Positions 33,587 to 42,719 of a stretch of 64,000 bases of DNA are shown piece by piece. The translations under genes were made by a program, and so were the position numbers. The notes below the pieces were generated by a model. It made no database searches and was not told the origin of the DNA. It saw only the letters and a program-made list of their open reading frames with translations. The DNA is taken from NCBI GenBank assembly GCA_964546505.1, contig CAZJJZ010000001.1, positions 39,667 through 103,666 on the forward strand, written 5' to 3'. Source of the stretch: CAZJJZ01 sp964546505. GTDB lineage: Bacteria > Patescibacteriota > Gracilibacteria > UBA1369. Numbering within the stretch: position 1 is the stretch's first letter; every line of letters begins with the position of its first letter.

Positions 33587-35233
33587 ATGAATAAATTCAA
33601 TTCTCAAGTCTATCGTGGCATTTTGATTCTATTTATGTTGGTGTTGATTGGAGGACAAAGTGCTTTCGGACAAGTTAGCTTAACTGACATACAAGGTGAT
33701 CAATCTGAAGAGGCGATTAGGTACTTGGTAAATAACAACGTGATTCAGGGGTATTCAGATGGTACTTTTCAACCCAATCGCCGAGTCAATAGAGCGGAAT
33801 TCACCAAAATTCTGGTGGGAGGATTATTGAATGGAGCAGTACCAGCAAGACCGAGCGAAAGCTGTTTTAGTGATGTCGGACCTAATGAATGGTACTCACC
33901 GTATATTTGTTATGCCAAGACACAGAATTTGATTTCCGGTTATCCTAATGGGACTTTTCAACCTGCCGGAGAAATCAATTTGGCGGAAGCTGCTAAAATC
34001 ATCGCCAATACCTACAATTTACAAACCAACACGGCCAATTCCAGTCCTTGGTATCGATCATTTATTGAAGTGTTACAGAATGACAGCATCATCCCTGCAT
34101 CCTTCAGTCGCCTAGACCAAAAAGTCAGCAGGTCTCAAATGGCGGAAATGATCTGGCGAATTAGTACCAATCAAACCAATCGAGCTGCCGCGCGTTTCAA
34201 TTTTAGCACCAGCAACAACTTAGAATATATCGCTTTTAGAGATAATTCACCTGCCGCCGGTAATGTTCAGGGCAACTGTTCAGTACCAGTTGCTGCTCAG
34301 CAAGTGGATATCAGTAATCCGGACCAAATCATTGGTGACGGGACCGCTGCCAGTTGTACCAGTCAAGCATTTATTGCTGCGGTGGGACGAGGTGGTAAAA
34401 TTATTTTTAATTGTGGACCAGATCCGGTGACGATTCAGCTTCAAGACACTGCAAGGGTACGCAATGATCAACTGCCCGATATAGTAATTGATGGCGGAGG
34501 TTTAATCACCTTGGATGGACAAAACCGGCACCGTATACTTTATCAAAACACCTGCGATCAATCCCTAGCCTGGACTACTTCTCATTGCGATAATCAAAAT
34601 TCACCTCGCTTGACTGTCCAAAATCTTACCTTTATTAACGGAAATTCCACCGATGCGGATAATTTAGGAGGGGGAGCCATCTTTGCTCGTGGTGGTAGCT
34701 TAAAAATTATCAATTCGCGCTTTTTTAACAACACCTGTGACCCCACTGGCCCTGATATTGGCGGCGGAGCTGTACGCGCACTAGACCAGTACAATGATCA
34801 ACCCTTATATATCGTCAATTCCACCTTCGGTGGCACTCAAGGCACCCGCAATAGCTGTTCCAATGGCGGAGCAATCAGTAGTATTGGTGTTTCTTACTCG
34901 ATTTTCAATAGTTTATTTACCAACAACACCGCTGTTGGTAATGGTGCCAATCCCGCCCGAGCCAATACACCAGGTGGAGGAAGTGGCGGCGCCATTTATA
35001 ATGATGGCAATCAATTTAATTTGAATATCTGTGGCACTAGAATTGCAGACAATCAAGCTAATGAAGGAGGCGGCGCGATTTTCTTTGTTAGTAATAACCG
35101 TAGCGGTGCTTTGCAAATCACGAATTCCTCTTTAACTAACAATCTTAACCGTGGTTTTGAAACGGCAGGCTATCCAGGTATTTTCTTCTCCAGCAGAGGA
35201 AATCCACAAATTAACAATTCCCTTATCGAATAA
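33587..35233 (+). CDS. SLH-domain protein with POMP-like beta-helix
   Basis: A 548-residue secreted protein (start ATG 33587). The signal peptide is RGILILFMLVLIGGQSAFG. Three SLH motifs follow: about residues 30-75 (VIQGYSDGTFQPNRRVNRAE), 85-140 (CFSDVGPNEWYSPYICYAK, then ISGYPNGTF) and 150-195. They anchor to pyruvylated wall polymers in other bacteria. From about residue 290 comes a right-handed beta-helix with Chlamydia-Pmp-like repeats (GGGAIFARGG, FFNNTCD, NGGAISS, GGAIYNDG, GGGAIFFV). It is probably a surface protein or S-layer component. Several paired Cys suggest disulfides. Confidence 0.85.
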   Translation: MNKFNSQVYRGILILFMLVLIGGQSAFGQVSLTDIQGDQSEEAIRYLVNNNVIQGYSDGTFQPNRRVNRAEFTKILVGGLLNGAVPARPSESCFSDVGPNEWYSPYICYAKTQNLISGYPNGTFQPAGEINLAEAAKIIANTYNLQTNTANSSPWYRSFIEVLQNDSIIPASFSRLDQKVSRSQMAEMIWRISTNQTNRAAARFNFSTSNNLEYIAFRDNSPAAGNVQGNCSVPVAAQQVDISNPDQIIGDGTAASCTSQAFIAAVGRGGKIIFNCGPDPVTIQLQDTARVRNDQLPDIVIDGGGLITLDGQNRHRILYQNTCDQSLAWTTSHCDNQNSPRLTVQNLTFINGNSTDADNLGGGAIFARGGSLKIINSRFFNNTCDPTGPDIGGGAVRALDQYNDQPLYIVNSTFGGTQGTRNSCSNGGAISSIGVSYSIFNSLFTNNTAVGNGANPARANTPGGGSGGAIYNDGNQFNLNICGTRIADNQANEGGGAIFFVSNNRSGALQITNSSLTNNLNRGFETAGYPGIFFSSRGNPQINNSLIE

Positions 35234-35249
35234 TTTTAACCATACAGAC

Positions 35250-35435
35250 ATGACTTCCAAATACGGACCAAAATCGCAACAAAAAGTGCAATCAGCTATG
35301 CATGAATTCAAGAAGGGTAAACTTAAATCGGGGCGCAGTGGTAAACCGGTAAAAAGTCCCAAACAAGCTGTGGCTATCGGACTTTCCAAGGCCCGCAAAG
35401 AAGGCGCAAAAGTCCCATCCCGAAAAACTAAGTAA
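35250..35435 (+). CDS. DUF6496-type small basic protein
   Basis: A 61-residue Lys-rich protein starting at ATG 35250. It matches a widespread small family (DUF6496-like): a MHEFKKGKLKSGRSGK core, then KQAVAIGLSKARKEGAK. Function unknown; the charge suggests nucleic-acid binding. It starts 16 nt after the SLH gene stop and may share its transcript. The gene is well below typical size but the family pattern is convincing. Confidence 0.75.
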   Translation: MTSKYGPKSQQKVQSAMHEFKKGKLKSGRSGKPVKSPKQAVAIGLSKARKEGAKVPSRKTK

Positions 35436-35455
35436 AGAGATCCACCCGGTACCTG

Positions 35456-36295
35456 CTATTTTTGCATCCAAGGTTCGGAGTCCACAATTATTTTTCCAAC
35501 AAACATCGTAAAGTGAAGATGTGGTCCAGTAGCAATACCGGTTTTTCCCATGGTGGCTATCAAATCACCCTTTTGGACTTGATCACCTCCTTTGGCTATC
35601 AATTTATCCAAATGCAAATACATACTAAAAACATTCAACCCATGATCTATCAATATCACATTACCATAGGCTGGAGTAAAAGCCGCTAATTTCACTATGC
35701 CGTTATTGGTGGCGTAAATCGGTGTACCAACTTTATTGGCATAATCTACACCAAAATGGGAACCTGAATACTTTTTATTAATATACAATAAATCACCAAA
35801 ACCTAAGGTTATTTCGCCGTTAGCGGGCACTGCAAAGGATTCCGTCCATAGGGGAGCTATCTCAGGATTTTCCATGGCAGCATAAATGGCGTCCCAAGTA
35901 GGATTTTGCGAGTTTTTGCCAAATAATTGTATTTTGGATTTTGGTAAATAGAAGCTCTCGACAGCATAATTACGTTTTTTAATGGTGACAGGAATGGAGT
36001 ATTCCTCAAATCCTTGGCCTGGCACGAATAAGCTGATCTGCAGTTTTTTTTCGCCAGTTTCGCTTTGTCTATGTACCCCCAAGTAGCCACGAAACTGTTG
36101 CTTTTCCTTGGTTAAAAGTAGTTCTTGTTGCTCAAAAGTGGCTTTAATATAGGTGGCTTTGCCTCTGGGAATCCGAATTTCCAATGCCTGCCCTTGTTCT
36201 ACTTCCAATGCTTGCGGAAACTGTCCAGCATTTGCGAGAGTACTACCAAAAAAGCACAAACATAACGAGAAAAATACTTTTAAAAAATTGTTCAT
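35456..36295 (-). CDS. M23-family peptidoglycan endopeptidase
   Basis: A 279-residue secreted metallopeptidase (LytM/lysostaphin type) that cuts peptide cross-links in peptidoglycan. The signal peptide is FLKVFFSLCLCFFGSTLANA. A beta-rich N-terminal domain precedes the catalytic domain. Zinc ligands are in SHFGVDYANKVG (H and D) and the late GPHLHF motif, with a further His in MYLHLD. The active site is complete. Its ATG overlaps by one base the stop of the upstream unknown gene (TAATG), so the two are coupled. No LysM or SLH anchor is present. Confidence 0.92.
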   Translation of the reverse strand: MNNFLKVFFSLCLCFFGSTLANAGQFPQALEVEQGQALEIRIPRGKATYIKATFEQQELLLTKEKQQFRGYLGVHRQSETGEKKLQISLFVPGQGFEEYSIPVTIKKRNYAVESFYLPKSKIQLFGKNSQNPTWDAIYAAMENPEIAPLWTESFAVPANGEITLGFGDLLYINKKYSGSHFGVDYANKVGTPIYATNNGIVKLAAFTPAYGNVILIDHGLNVFSMYLHLDKLIAKGGDQVQKGDLIATMGKTGIATGPHLHFTMFVGKIIVDSEPWMQK

Positions 36296-37017
36296 TAATC
36301 AATTGCTTTAGAAAAATACGCGCCGGTTTGGCCTGTCCTTTTGACATTTTCCTGTTCAAATCCAAGATTAGAATATTCGACATAGTCTGCGTAAAACGGT
36401 GAATAGCAGCTTATTTTTTGATAGCCCAATGCCTTGGCAAAATCAGTAACTTCCAAACCAATTTGCTTGATAAAATGATTATCTTTCTTTGCAAAGGCTT
36501 TATAGGTTTGAGCATATCCACTCCAAACGAAATCAATATGTAGACTATTTTGTGTAGTGGGCGCCAAAAAAACGCAACTATTATTATCTTGCCCAATACG
36601 CAACCAACCCTCAGGAAACACTTCCAGGCGCTCCGTACCGTCTTGTTGTTCTACCTGTTTAACAATTCTTTGATGATTAATTATTTGATTGTTTTGAGCG
36701 ATTTCGATTTCTTGTTGTGTCAGTTCTAAACTATCTGAATAACTAATCAAATGACCGAAACCAAAATCAGCAGCCGCTTTATAAAATGGGAATTTTAAAC
36801 GCTTCTCGGCATCACCAATTTGATATTTAAAACCATAGGCCTCTGATTTTGGCGTACTAAATACCCTGGCGATTTGCTGGCGAAGCATTTGTGAGATCAC
36901 CTTCTCGGTATTCTGCAAACGTCCAATCTCTTCTTTCATTTGCTCTATTCGATAGGGATTCAACAGTTGATCAGTCAAATTTCCACCCATTTCCAAATTA
37001 TCTGCTGGTTTCGGCAT
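36295..37017 (-). CDS. Unknown soluble protein coupled to the M23 gene
   Basis: A 240-residue cytoplasmic protein that I do not recognise. An N-terminal helical segment (residues ~18-55, MKEEIGRLQNTEKVISQMLR) may form a coiled coil. The C-terminal ~90 residues (FVWSGYAQTYKAF, then ALGYQKISCYSPFYADYVEY and LGFEQENV) have the spacing of a GNAT acetyltransferase end, but the acetyl-CoA loop is not obvious. Translation is coupled to the downstream peptidase. Confidence 0.58.
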   Translation of the reverse strand: MPKPADNLEMGGNLTDQLLNPYRIEQMKEEIGRLQNTEKVISQMLRQQIARVFSTPKSEAYGFKYQIGDAEKRLKFPFYKAAADFGFGHLISYSDSLELTQQEIEIAQNNQIINHQRIVKQVEQQDGTERLEVFPEGWLRIGQDNNSCVFLAPTTQNSLHIDFVWSGYAQTYKAFAKKDNHFIKQIGLEVTDFAKALGYQKISCYSPFYADYVEYSNLGFEQENVKRTGQTGAYFSKAID

Positions 37018-37412
37018 AATTTAAATTTTTGAATTACACAACAACAGCTTAATTGTCTATGAAAAAAGCTCAAGTCTATTCCATTGACTATCTGATCAAG
37101 AAGTGATTTGAAATCCATCTTCCCGCGCCTATTTCAAAACTTCCGACTACTCAATTGGTCAAAGCTCTTCACTGGGAAAATCTATTTCATGATTGATATC
37201 GAGTAACCATTCTATTTATCAGATATTTTGACAAATAGGGTATTTCAATATTTTATCTGACAAAGTCAAGTTTAGGATAAAATCTTCACATTTGCTGATT
37301 CACTGAGTGGCTTAGGGAATAGTATTGATCATCTTCTACTACCTCTCTTTGACAGGGTTGTTTCTTGATTTCAGAGTGGTATGATTAATAATTACCCTTT
37401 AATTTTACGCAT
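37018..37412. other. Intergenic region, 395 bp
   Basis: AT-rich, no coding frame. Apart from the extended -10 promoter at 37358-37385 and an upstream TTGACA at 37228-37233 with a poor partner, I see no tRNA, repeat or terminator. The divergent promoters of the flanking genes must lie here. Confidence 0.6.
37358..37385 (+). promoter_or_regulatory. Extended -10 promoter of the 87-residue gene
   Basis: TTGTTT (37358-37363), 16 nt, then TGG plus TATGAT (37380-37385). The start near 37392 gives a 21-nt leader without a Shine-Dalgarno. Confidence 0.45.
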
Positions 37413-37676
37413 ATGGAAAATAATCGCGACAGATGGTCAAAAATGAGTCAGAAGGCAAAGGATTTTATTGAGGAATACACGGGGAAAGATGAGGAGAAAA
37501 AGTCAAATGACGCCAGACAACAAGACAGGATAGAGGAAAATAATTATATCCAAGATAGCAAGGAAGATATCAACACCAGACTTGATAGAGGCATGAATGA
37601 AGCAGGCGAGTATCCTGGTTATAAAAATAGTCGTAAACGTAATGAAGATTATGTGAATCCCCAAAATCCGCAATAA
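37413..37676 (+). CDS. Small hydrophilic protein of unknown function
   Basis: An 87-residue, highly charged protein rich in Asn, Asp, Glu, Lys and Arg, probably disordered except for a helix at residues ~5-25 (DRWSKMSQKAKDFIEEYTG). It has its own promoter and is followed 6 nt later by a good terminator, so it is an independent unit before ku. It could be a stress or hydrophilin-like protein, but that is conjecture. Confidence 0.6.
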   Translation: MENNRDRWSKMSQKAKDFIEEYTGKDEEKKSNDARQQDRIEENNYIQDSKEDINTRLDRGMNEAGEYPGYKNSRKRNEDYVNPQNPQ

Positions 37677-37681
37677 ATTCT

Positions 37682-37707
37682 GAGGCGCCCTCATCCGGCG
37701 CCTCTTT
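37682..37707 (+). terminator. Terminator after the 87-residue gene
   Basis: GAGGCGCC and GGCGCCTC pair over 8 bp, loop 7 nt, followed by TTTCTGTT. It insulates ku from the upstream gene. Confidence 0.7.
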
Positions 37708-37744
37708 CTGTTATGCCTCAACCTATTTCTTTAATCCTATTTTC

Positions 37745-38551
37745 ATGAGACCTATTTGGACAGGAGCAATTAGTTTTGGCTTACTGCACGTCCCCGTCAA
37801 GTTATATACGGCGGTAAGGGATCGCACGCTTAAATTTGAATTACTGCGAAAAAAAGATCTCTGCCCTATTGGTTATGTCAAAGTTTGTAAAAACACCGGC
37901 GAGGAAGTCGCCTGGAATGATATAGTCAAAGGCTATCAATACGAAAAAGGTGATTTTGTCATATTGACGGAACAGGATTTCAAAGAAGCAGCAGTAGACA
38001 AGGCTGGACTAATTGTTATTGAGGAATTTGTCAGTGAAAAAGAAATTGATTCTTTATATTATGTGAAACCCTACTTCGTAGGTCCAGATAAACGATCCGA
38101 TAAAGTTTATAATTTGCTCTTAGAGGTTTTACGACGTACCAAAAAAATTGGTGTGGGGAAGTTCGTTTTGCGAACCAAGGAATATGCTGTGGCTTTAAAA
38201 GCCAGAAAAGATTTGCTGATTCTGGATACCTTGCGTCTAAAAGAAGAAACCTTGGAAGCACCAGCGGAGATCAAATCTAAAAATCAGGAAATTTCTGAAC
38301 AGGAATTACAAATGGCCATTAAATTGATCGAGGAAATGACAGTGCCTTTTCAAACTGACATTTTACGAAGTGATTATCTGGAAAATCTGGAGCGTGTGAT
38401 TGCCGAAAAAGCAAAGGGTAAAACTGTCAAAGCGGCCAAAAGCAAGACCGGAAAAGCCACTCCTGTACCGGACATCATGGCAACCTTGAAAGCCAGTTTG
38501 CAGAGCGCGCAGCAAAAAAATCAGCAATCCAAAGCTAAATCTAAACGCTAA
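37745..38551 (+). CDS. ku: Ku, bacterial NHEJ end-binding protein
   Basis: A 268-residue bacterial Ku that forms a ring on DNA double-strand ends and recruits LigD. The opening RPIWTGAISFGLLHVPVKLY is diagnostic. Later segments RRKDLCPIGYVKVCKNTGEEV-like and GKFVLRTKEYAVALKARKD fit the core. The last ~45 residues form a Lys-rich tail (KAKGKTVKAAKSKTGKA), as in other bacterial Ku proteins, which aids DNA threading. The stop overlaps the ligD start by one base, so Ku and LigD are made from one message in a coupled way. Confidence 0.96.
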   Translation: MRPIWTGAISFGLLHVPVKLYTAVRDRTLKFELLRKKDLCPIGYVKVCKNTGEEVAWNDIVKGYQYEKGDFVILTEQDFKEAAVDKAGLIVIEEFVSEKEIDSLYYVKPYFVGPDKRSDKVYNLLLEVLRRTKKIGVGKFVLRTKEYAVALKARKDLLILDTLRLKEETLEAPAEIKSKNQEISEQELQMAIKLIEEMTVPFQTDILRSDYLENLERVIAEKAKGKTVKAAKSKTGKATPVPDIMATLKASLQSAQQKNQQSKAKSKR

Positions 38552-40884
38552 TGCCATTACGGGAATATCATCAAAAAAGACGTTTTCAGGCTACTCCAGA
38601 ACCACCTGGTCAGCAGCAAATAGCCAAAAAATCTTCCAAATTGCGTTTTGTCATTCAGCAACATTTTGCCTCGCGCTTGCATTACGATTTGCGACTGGAA
38701 ATGGCTGGAGTATACAAAAGTTGGGCAATTCCCAAAGGTCCGCCAGAAATTCCAGGCGAAAAAAGACTGGCCGTTCAGGTGGAGGACCATCCTCTTGAAT
38801 ATGGTCAATTTGAAGGGGTTATTCCGGAAGGCAATTATGGGGCAGGAAGGGTGCTGATTTGGGATCGGGGTACTTATTCAATGCCTCCATTGAAATCCCA
38901 AAAACCAGAGCAAGATCTCTTACAAGGGTTGAAAAAGGGACATTTACATCTCAATTTCTCTGGCCAAAAATTACAAGGTGAATTTGATTTGGTTAGAACT
39001 CAAAATTCCAAACATTGGTTATTGCTCAAAAGAAACTCCAAATCTTTACCTATAGCTCAAAACCCCCAGGCCGCTCCTCACCCAATGTTGGCCAAACAGG
39101 CTCTCAAGCCTTTCAATCATGCAGATTGGCTATTTGAAATCAAATGGGACGGTTACCGCGCTTTGGCGAAGCTTTCCCCAGACGGCATTGATCTTTTTTC
39201 GCGCAGTGGCAAATCCTTCAACACACAATTTCCACAAATCGCCAAAGCGCTTTCAAAAATACCACAAAGAGCAGTTTTGGATGGTGAAATTGTGGTTTTG
39301 GACAAATCTGGAAAGCCGGATTTTGGACTTATTCAAAATTATGCGGAGAAAGCAGAAGGTCATCTGGTTTATTATCTGTTTGATATTTTGGAATACCAAG
39401 GTAAGAATCTACGAAATGTGCCGTTAATCAAACGAAAAAAGTATTTGCAGAAGTTGAAATTTTCTTCACCTCGACTGCGCCTTTGCGATTATATTTTCAC
39501 TGATGGTGAGGAATTTTATCATTTAGCGGTAAAAAATGGGTTGGAAGGGATAATGGCGAAGAGATCGGATAGTTTATATTTGGAAGGTGTGAGAACTAAT
39601 GATTGGCTCAAAATAAAGCATCAAAATCGACAGGAGGCGGTTATTGCCGGCATTACCGAGCCTAAAGGCAGCCGCCGCGGCTTTGGCGCCCTGGTCTTGG
39701 GTATTTATCAAAATTCAGAACTTAAATATATCGGCCGCACCGGCGGCGGCTTCAATGATCAACAATTGCTGCAAATCAAAGAACGATTAACTCCCTATTT
39801 TACCGAGCAATCACCCTTTACCCAAAACCCCTCAACCAATGGCCCAGTCCAATGGCTCAAACCGGAGTTGGTCTGCGAGGTGAAGTTTGCTAACTGGACC
39901 AGAGATGGTTTATTGCGGGCTCCGATTTTTTTGGGCTTACGAGACGATCTCTCAGCCAGTCAAGTCACCAATGAAATTTCAGCACAAACAGTAAACCCCA
40001 CAGCTACAATTCCAAAATTCAAAATTAGCAATCCGAATAAAATCTTCTGGCCCAAAGAAAAATTTACCAAGCAGGATTTATTGGCTTATTATCAGCAGAT
40101 TTCACCTTACATCTTGCCTTACCTACAAGACCGGCCGCAAATTCTCAACCGCTTTCCCAATGGCATTAATCAGACCCATTTCTACCAAAAAAACTTCCAT
40201 CAAGTACCGGCCGGTCTACAAACCGTTCCAGTTTTTTCTCGCAGCGACAATCAAACCAAACAATATTTAATTTGTAACAACCAGGAGACTCTTTTATACA
40301 TGGCCAATCTGGGTTGTATCGAGATTCACCCTTGGAATAGCCGTTACCCGCAATTGGATCAACCGGACTATTTGATTCTAGATCTCGACCCAGAGGATAT
40401 TGCCTTTTCACAAGTAATCAAAACCGCGCAAATAGCCAAGCAAGTTTTAAGCGATTTACAAATAACCGCTTTTTGTAAAACCTCCGGTGCGACCGGTCTA
40501 CACATTTACATTCCCCTGGCCGCTCGCTACACCACTGAGCAATCTGTCAATTTTGCCAAATTACTGGCTGAACTTATTCATCAACGTCTACCCAAAATCA
40601 CCAGCTTGGAACGCTCCCCAGCCAAAAGACAGCAGCGAGTTTATTTGGATTATCTGCAAAATCGTCACGGAGCTTCAGTGGCAGCACCTTATTCACTGCG
40701 TCCACACCCACTGGCGCCAGTCTCCACACCTCTGGACTGGCAGGAAGTAAAGCCAGGCCTCCAGCCGCGAAATTTTAATCTTAAAACCATTTTCCCTCGC
40801 TTACAGCAAACAGGAGATTTATGGTCAGGCACTTTGGGCAAAGGGGTGGATCTGGCTCAAGTTTTACAATTGCTGGAAAAATGA
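38551..40884 (+). CDS. ligD: LigD, multifunctional NHEJ ligase (PE-LIG-POL)
   Basis: A 777-residue enzyme with three domains in Pseudomonas-type order. Residues ~1-160: 3'-phosphoesterase (FVIQQHFASRLHYDLRLE, SWAIPKGPP). Residues ~175-480: ATP-dependent ligase with the nucleotidyl Lys K198 in EIKWDGYR, plus LDGEIVVLD and EGIMAKR. Residues ~500-777: archaeo-eukaryotic primase-type polymerase (KIFWPKEKFTKQDLL, the metal site LDLDPED, then GATGLHIYIPL). All active-site motifs look intact, so the Ku-LigD pair should be able to process and seal ends. Confidence 0.96.
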   Translation: MPLREYHQKRRFQATPEPPGQQQIAKKSSKLRFVIQQHFASRLHYDLRLEMAGVYKSWAIPKGPPEIPGEKRLAVQVEDHPLEYGQFEGVIPEGNYGAGRVLIWDRGTYSMPPLKSQKPEQDLLQGLKKGHLHLNFSGQKLQGEFDLVRTQNSKHWLLLKRNSKSLPIAQNPQAAPHPMLAKQALKPFNHADWLFEIKWDGYRALAKLSPDGIDLFSRSGKSFNTQFPQIAKALSKIPQRAVLDGEIVVLDKSGKPDFGLIQNYAEKAEGHLVYYLFDILEYQGKNLRNVPLIKRKKYLQKLKFSSPRLRLCDYIFTDGEEFYHLAVKNGLEGIMAKRSDSLYLEGVRTNDWLKIKHQNRQEAVIAGITEPKGSRRGFGALVLGIYQNSELKYIGRTGGGFNDQQLLQIKERLTPYFTEQSPFTQNPSTNGPVQWLKPELVCEVKFANWTRDGLLRAPIFLGLRDDLSASQVTNEISAQTVNPTATIPKFKISNPNKIFWPKEKFTKQDLLAYYQQISPYILPYLQDRPQILNRFPNGINQTHFYQKNFHQVPAGLQTVPVFSRSDNQTKQYLICNNQETLLYMANLGCIEIHPWNSRYPQLDQPDYLILDLDPEDIAFSQVIKTAQIAKQVLSDLQITAFCKTSGATGLHIYIPLAARYTTEQSVNFAKLLAELIHQRLPKITSLERSPAKRQQRVYLDYLQNRHGASVAAPYSLRPHPLAPVSTPLDWQEVKPGLQPRNFNLKTIFPRLQQTGDLWSGTLGKGVDLAQVLQLLEK

Positions 40885-40921
40885 TTATCATACAGCTGTT
40901 AAAACTTAAACCAATCCTTTT

Positions 40922-41752
40922 ATGTTTCAACGCCTTAGCAAACTCAGTTTCGTGGCGGCGGTTATTTTGTGTACTTCCTTCTGGTTTCCAACCGTTTTGG
41001 CAGAAGACTGTCTACATGATCCAATTAAACCCCAAAATTGGAATGCCCAGGTAACTACTGGCATGCGTGTACGCAACATACCCTGCATGGAAACATCCAC
41101 TATTTTGAAAACTGTTCCAGTGGGTGAAGTGGTGCAAGTCATTGCCGAAACAGATGGTTATTATCAAGTTCGTCTTCAGGATGGAACAGAAGGGTGGGTT
41201 GGTCAATGGTTAGTAGAAAAAACCGATTTGCCTTTTGAATCCAAGGCTACCAGGGAACCACTTTTTGACATTAAAGGCACAGCTTATGAAACGGCAATCA
41301 GAGACTTGGCCAGTGCCAAAATCATCAGCGGTTATCCAGACGGCTCCTATCAACCGCAAAAATCCGTCAATCGAGCTGAATTTACCAAGATTTTAATCGG
41401 TGGCACATTGGGAGAAGTTCCAGCTAAACCAGTTTCCAAGTGTTTCCCCGACGTACCTGTCACAGAATGGTATGCACCCTATGTATGTTACGCCAAAGCA
41501 GAAGGCATTATCTCCGGTTATCCAGATGGAACCTTCGGTCCAGAGAAAACCATCAATTTTTCCGAATCCGCCAAAATTTTAGTTAATACTTTTGCTCTCA
41601 CCAAAGTCACCGGAGTTGCTAGCCCTTGGTACAAGCCTTATCTGGAGGCTTTAAATGATCAAAAACTCAGCGCACCCTCACTATCAACCCCAGAACAAGT
41701 TGTAAATCGAGGTGAAATGGCCGAAATGATTTGGCGTATCAGGCAGAATTAA
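40922..41752 (+). CDS. SH3b-SLH surface protein
   Basis: A 276-residue secreted protein. The signal peptide is FVAAVILCTSFWFPTVLA. Residues ~38-98 form a bacterial SH3 domain (GMRVRNIPCMETSTILKTVP, then GTEGWVGQWLV). Three SLH motifs follow from residue ~110 (IISGYPDGSYQPQKSVNRAE, CFPDVPVTEWYAPYVCYAKA, IISGYPDGTF). The SLH spacing and wording closely match the protein at 33587, so the two share an ancestor for that part. It is a small wall-binding protein with no enzyme domain visible. Confidence 0.88.
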   Translation: MFQRLSKLSFVAAVILCTSFWFPTVLAEDCLHDPIKPQNWNAQVTTGMRVRNIPCMETSTILKTVPVGEVVQVIAETDGYYQVRLQDGTEGWVGQWLVEKTDLPFESKATREPLFDIKGTAYETAIRDLASAKIISGYPDGSYQPQKSVNRAEFTKILIGGTLGEVPAKPVSKCFPDVPVTEWYAPYVCYAKAEGIISGYPDGTFGPEKTINFSESAKILVNTFALTKVTGVASPWYKPYLEALNDQKLSAPSLSTPEQVVNRGEMAEMIWRIRQN

Positions 41753-41846
41753 GTGTAAAGTCATTTACTTTTCAGGAGCTTCCATATCACTACCAGTCAT
41801 TCTGGAGTATAGTTAAATTTGGCTTTAATCAATAATCCAAAGGCTT

Positions 41847-42536
41847 ATGAATAATCTTCTAAACTGGAATGACACTGTCATGCTCTCATTGCAAAATGTT
41901 TGGATGCGTGTGATCTCCTTTCTGCCCGAATTAGTAGCAGCACTGATAATTTTAATTATTGGTCTGATCATCGCCTATACTTTGAGTAATCTCGTTTATC
42001 GTTTAATCACATACACCAGAGTAGATAAGTTAATGGCACGCGCCAAGGTTCTACAGGATTTTAAAAAAGGAGGATTCGAAATACATGTAGCTAGTATAGC
42101 TTCGCAAATAGTGAAATGGTTCTTTATTATCGTCACCATTATCGCCGCCTCAGATACGCTTCGATTGTCTCAGCTAAACAATTTCTTGGATAGTGTGTTG
42201 CTGTATATCCCCAATGTCATCGTCGCAATTTTGATTATCGGTTTTGGTTTGTTCTTGGCACAGGTGATCGGCGATTTGATCGAAAAAGCGGCGAAAATAT
42301 CTTATCCTCGAGCAGCCGCCACTTTATCCACAGTAGCCCATTGGGCAATTGTTATCTTTACCTTAATGGCTGCACTGGTACAATTGGGAATTGCCAATAG
42401 CCTTATCGAAATTCTCTTCACCGGCCTGGTAGCTGGAGCTGCATTGGCATTTGGTTTGGCATTTGGTTTGGGAGGCAAAGAAAAAGCCACAGAATTGCTC
42501 AATCAAATCAACCGCGTCAAGCCACCGCAAAAATAA
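41847..42536 (+). CDS. MscS-like small membrane protein (TM-helix repeat family)
   Basis: A 229-residue protein with four to five transmembrane helices. The C-terminal Ala/Gly-rich helix (LVAGAALAFGLAFGLGGKEK) resembles the pore helix TM3 of MscS-type channels and the PF05552 repeat. The large cytoplasmic beta and C-terminal domains of MscS are missing. It may therefore be a minimal mechanosensitive-like channel or a related membrane protein. A clear terminator follows. Confidence 0.78.
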   Translation: MNNLLNWNDTVMLSLQNVWMRVISFLPELVAALIILIIGLIIAYTLSNLVYRLITYTRVDKLMARAKVLQDFKKGGFEIHVASIASQIVKWFFIIVTIIAASDTLRLSQLNNFLDSVLLYIPNVIVAILIIGFGLFLAQVIGDLIEKAAKISYPRAAATLSTVAHWAIVIFTLMAALVQLGIANSLIEILFTGLVAGAALAFGLAFGLGGKEKATELLNQINRVKPPQK

Positions 42537-42553
42537 GTCTCAAAATAATCATG

Positions 42554-42587
42554 AACAGCCGATACTGTGGGTATTGGCTGTTTTTTA
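42554..42587 (+). terminator. Intrinsic terminator after the MscS-like gene
   Basis: AACAGCC-ATAC and GTAT-GGCTGTT pair around a short loop and are followed by seven T. Perfect except for one G-T wobble. Confidence 0.82.
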
Positions 42588-42672
42588 TTGACTTTCTTCT
42601 CTGTATCCAAATGCATAGTTCAAGACAAAACCAGCATTTTCTTGACTACTTGGATGCGCGGAAATTGACATT

Positions 42673-42700
42673 TTGCCAAAAGTAGAAAAAATGATATAAT
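42673..42700 (+). promoter_or_regulatory. Extended -10 promoter of the 109-residue gene
   Basis: TTGCCA (42673-42678), 16 nt, TGA then TATAAT (42695-42700). Start near 42707, leaving 13 nt before ATG 42720. A second TTGACA at 42665 is too far away (24 nt). Confidence 0.65.
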
Positions 42701-42719
42701 AAATTAATAAGCAAAACAA

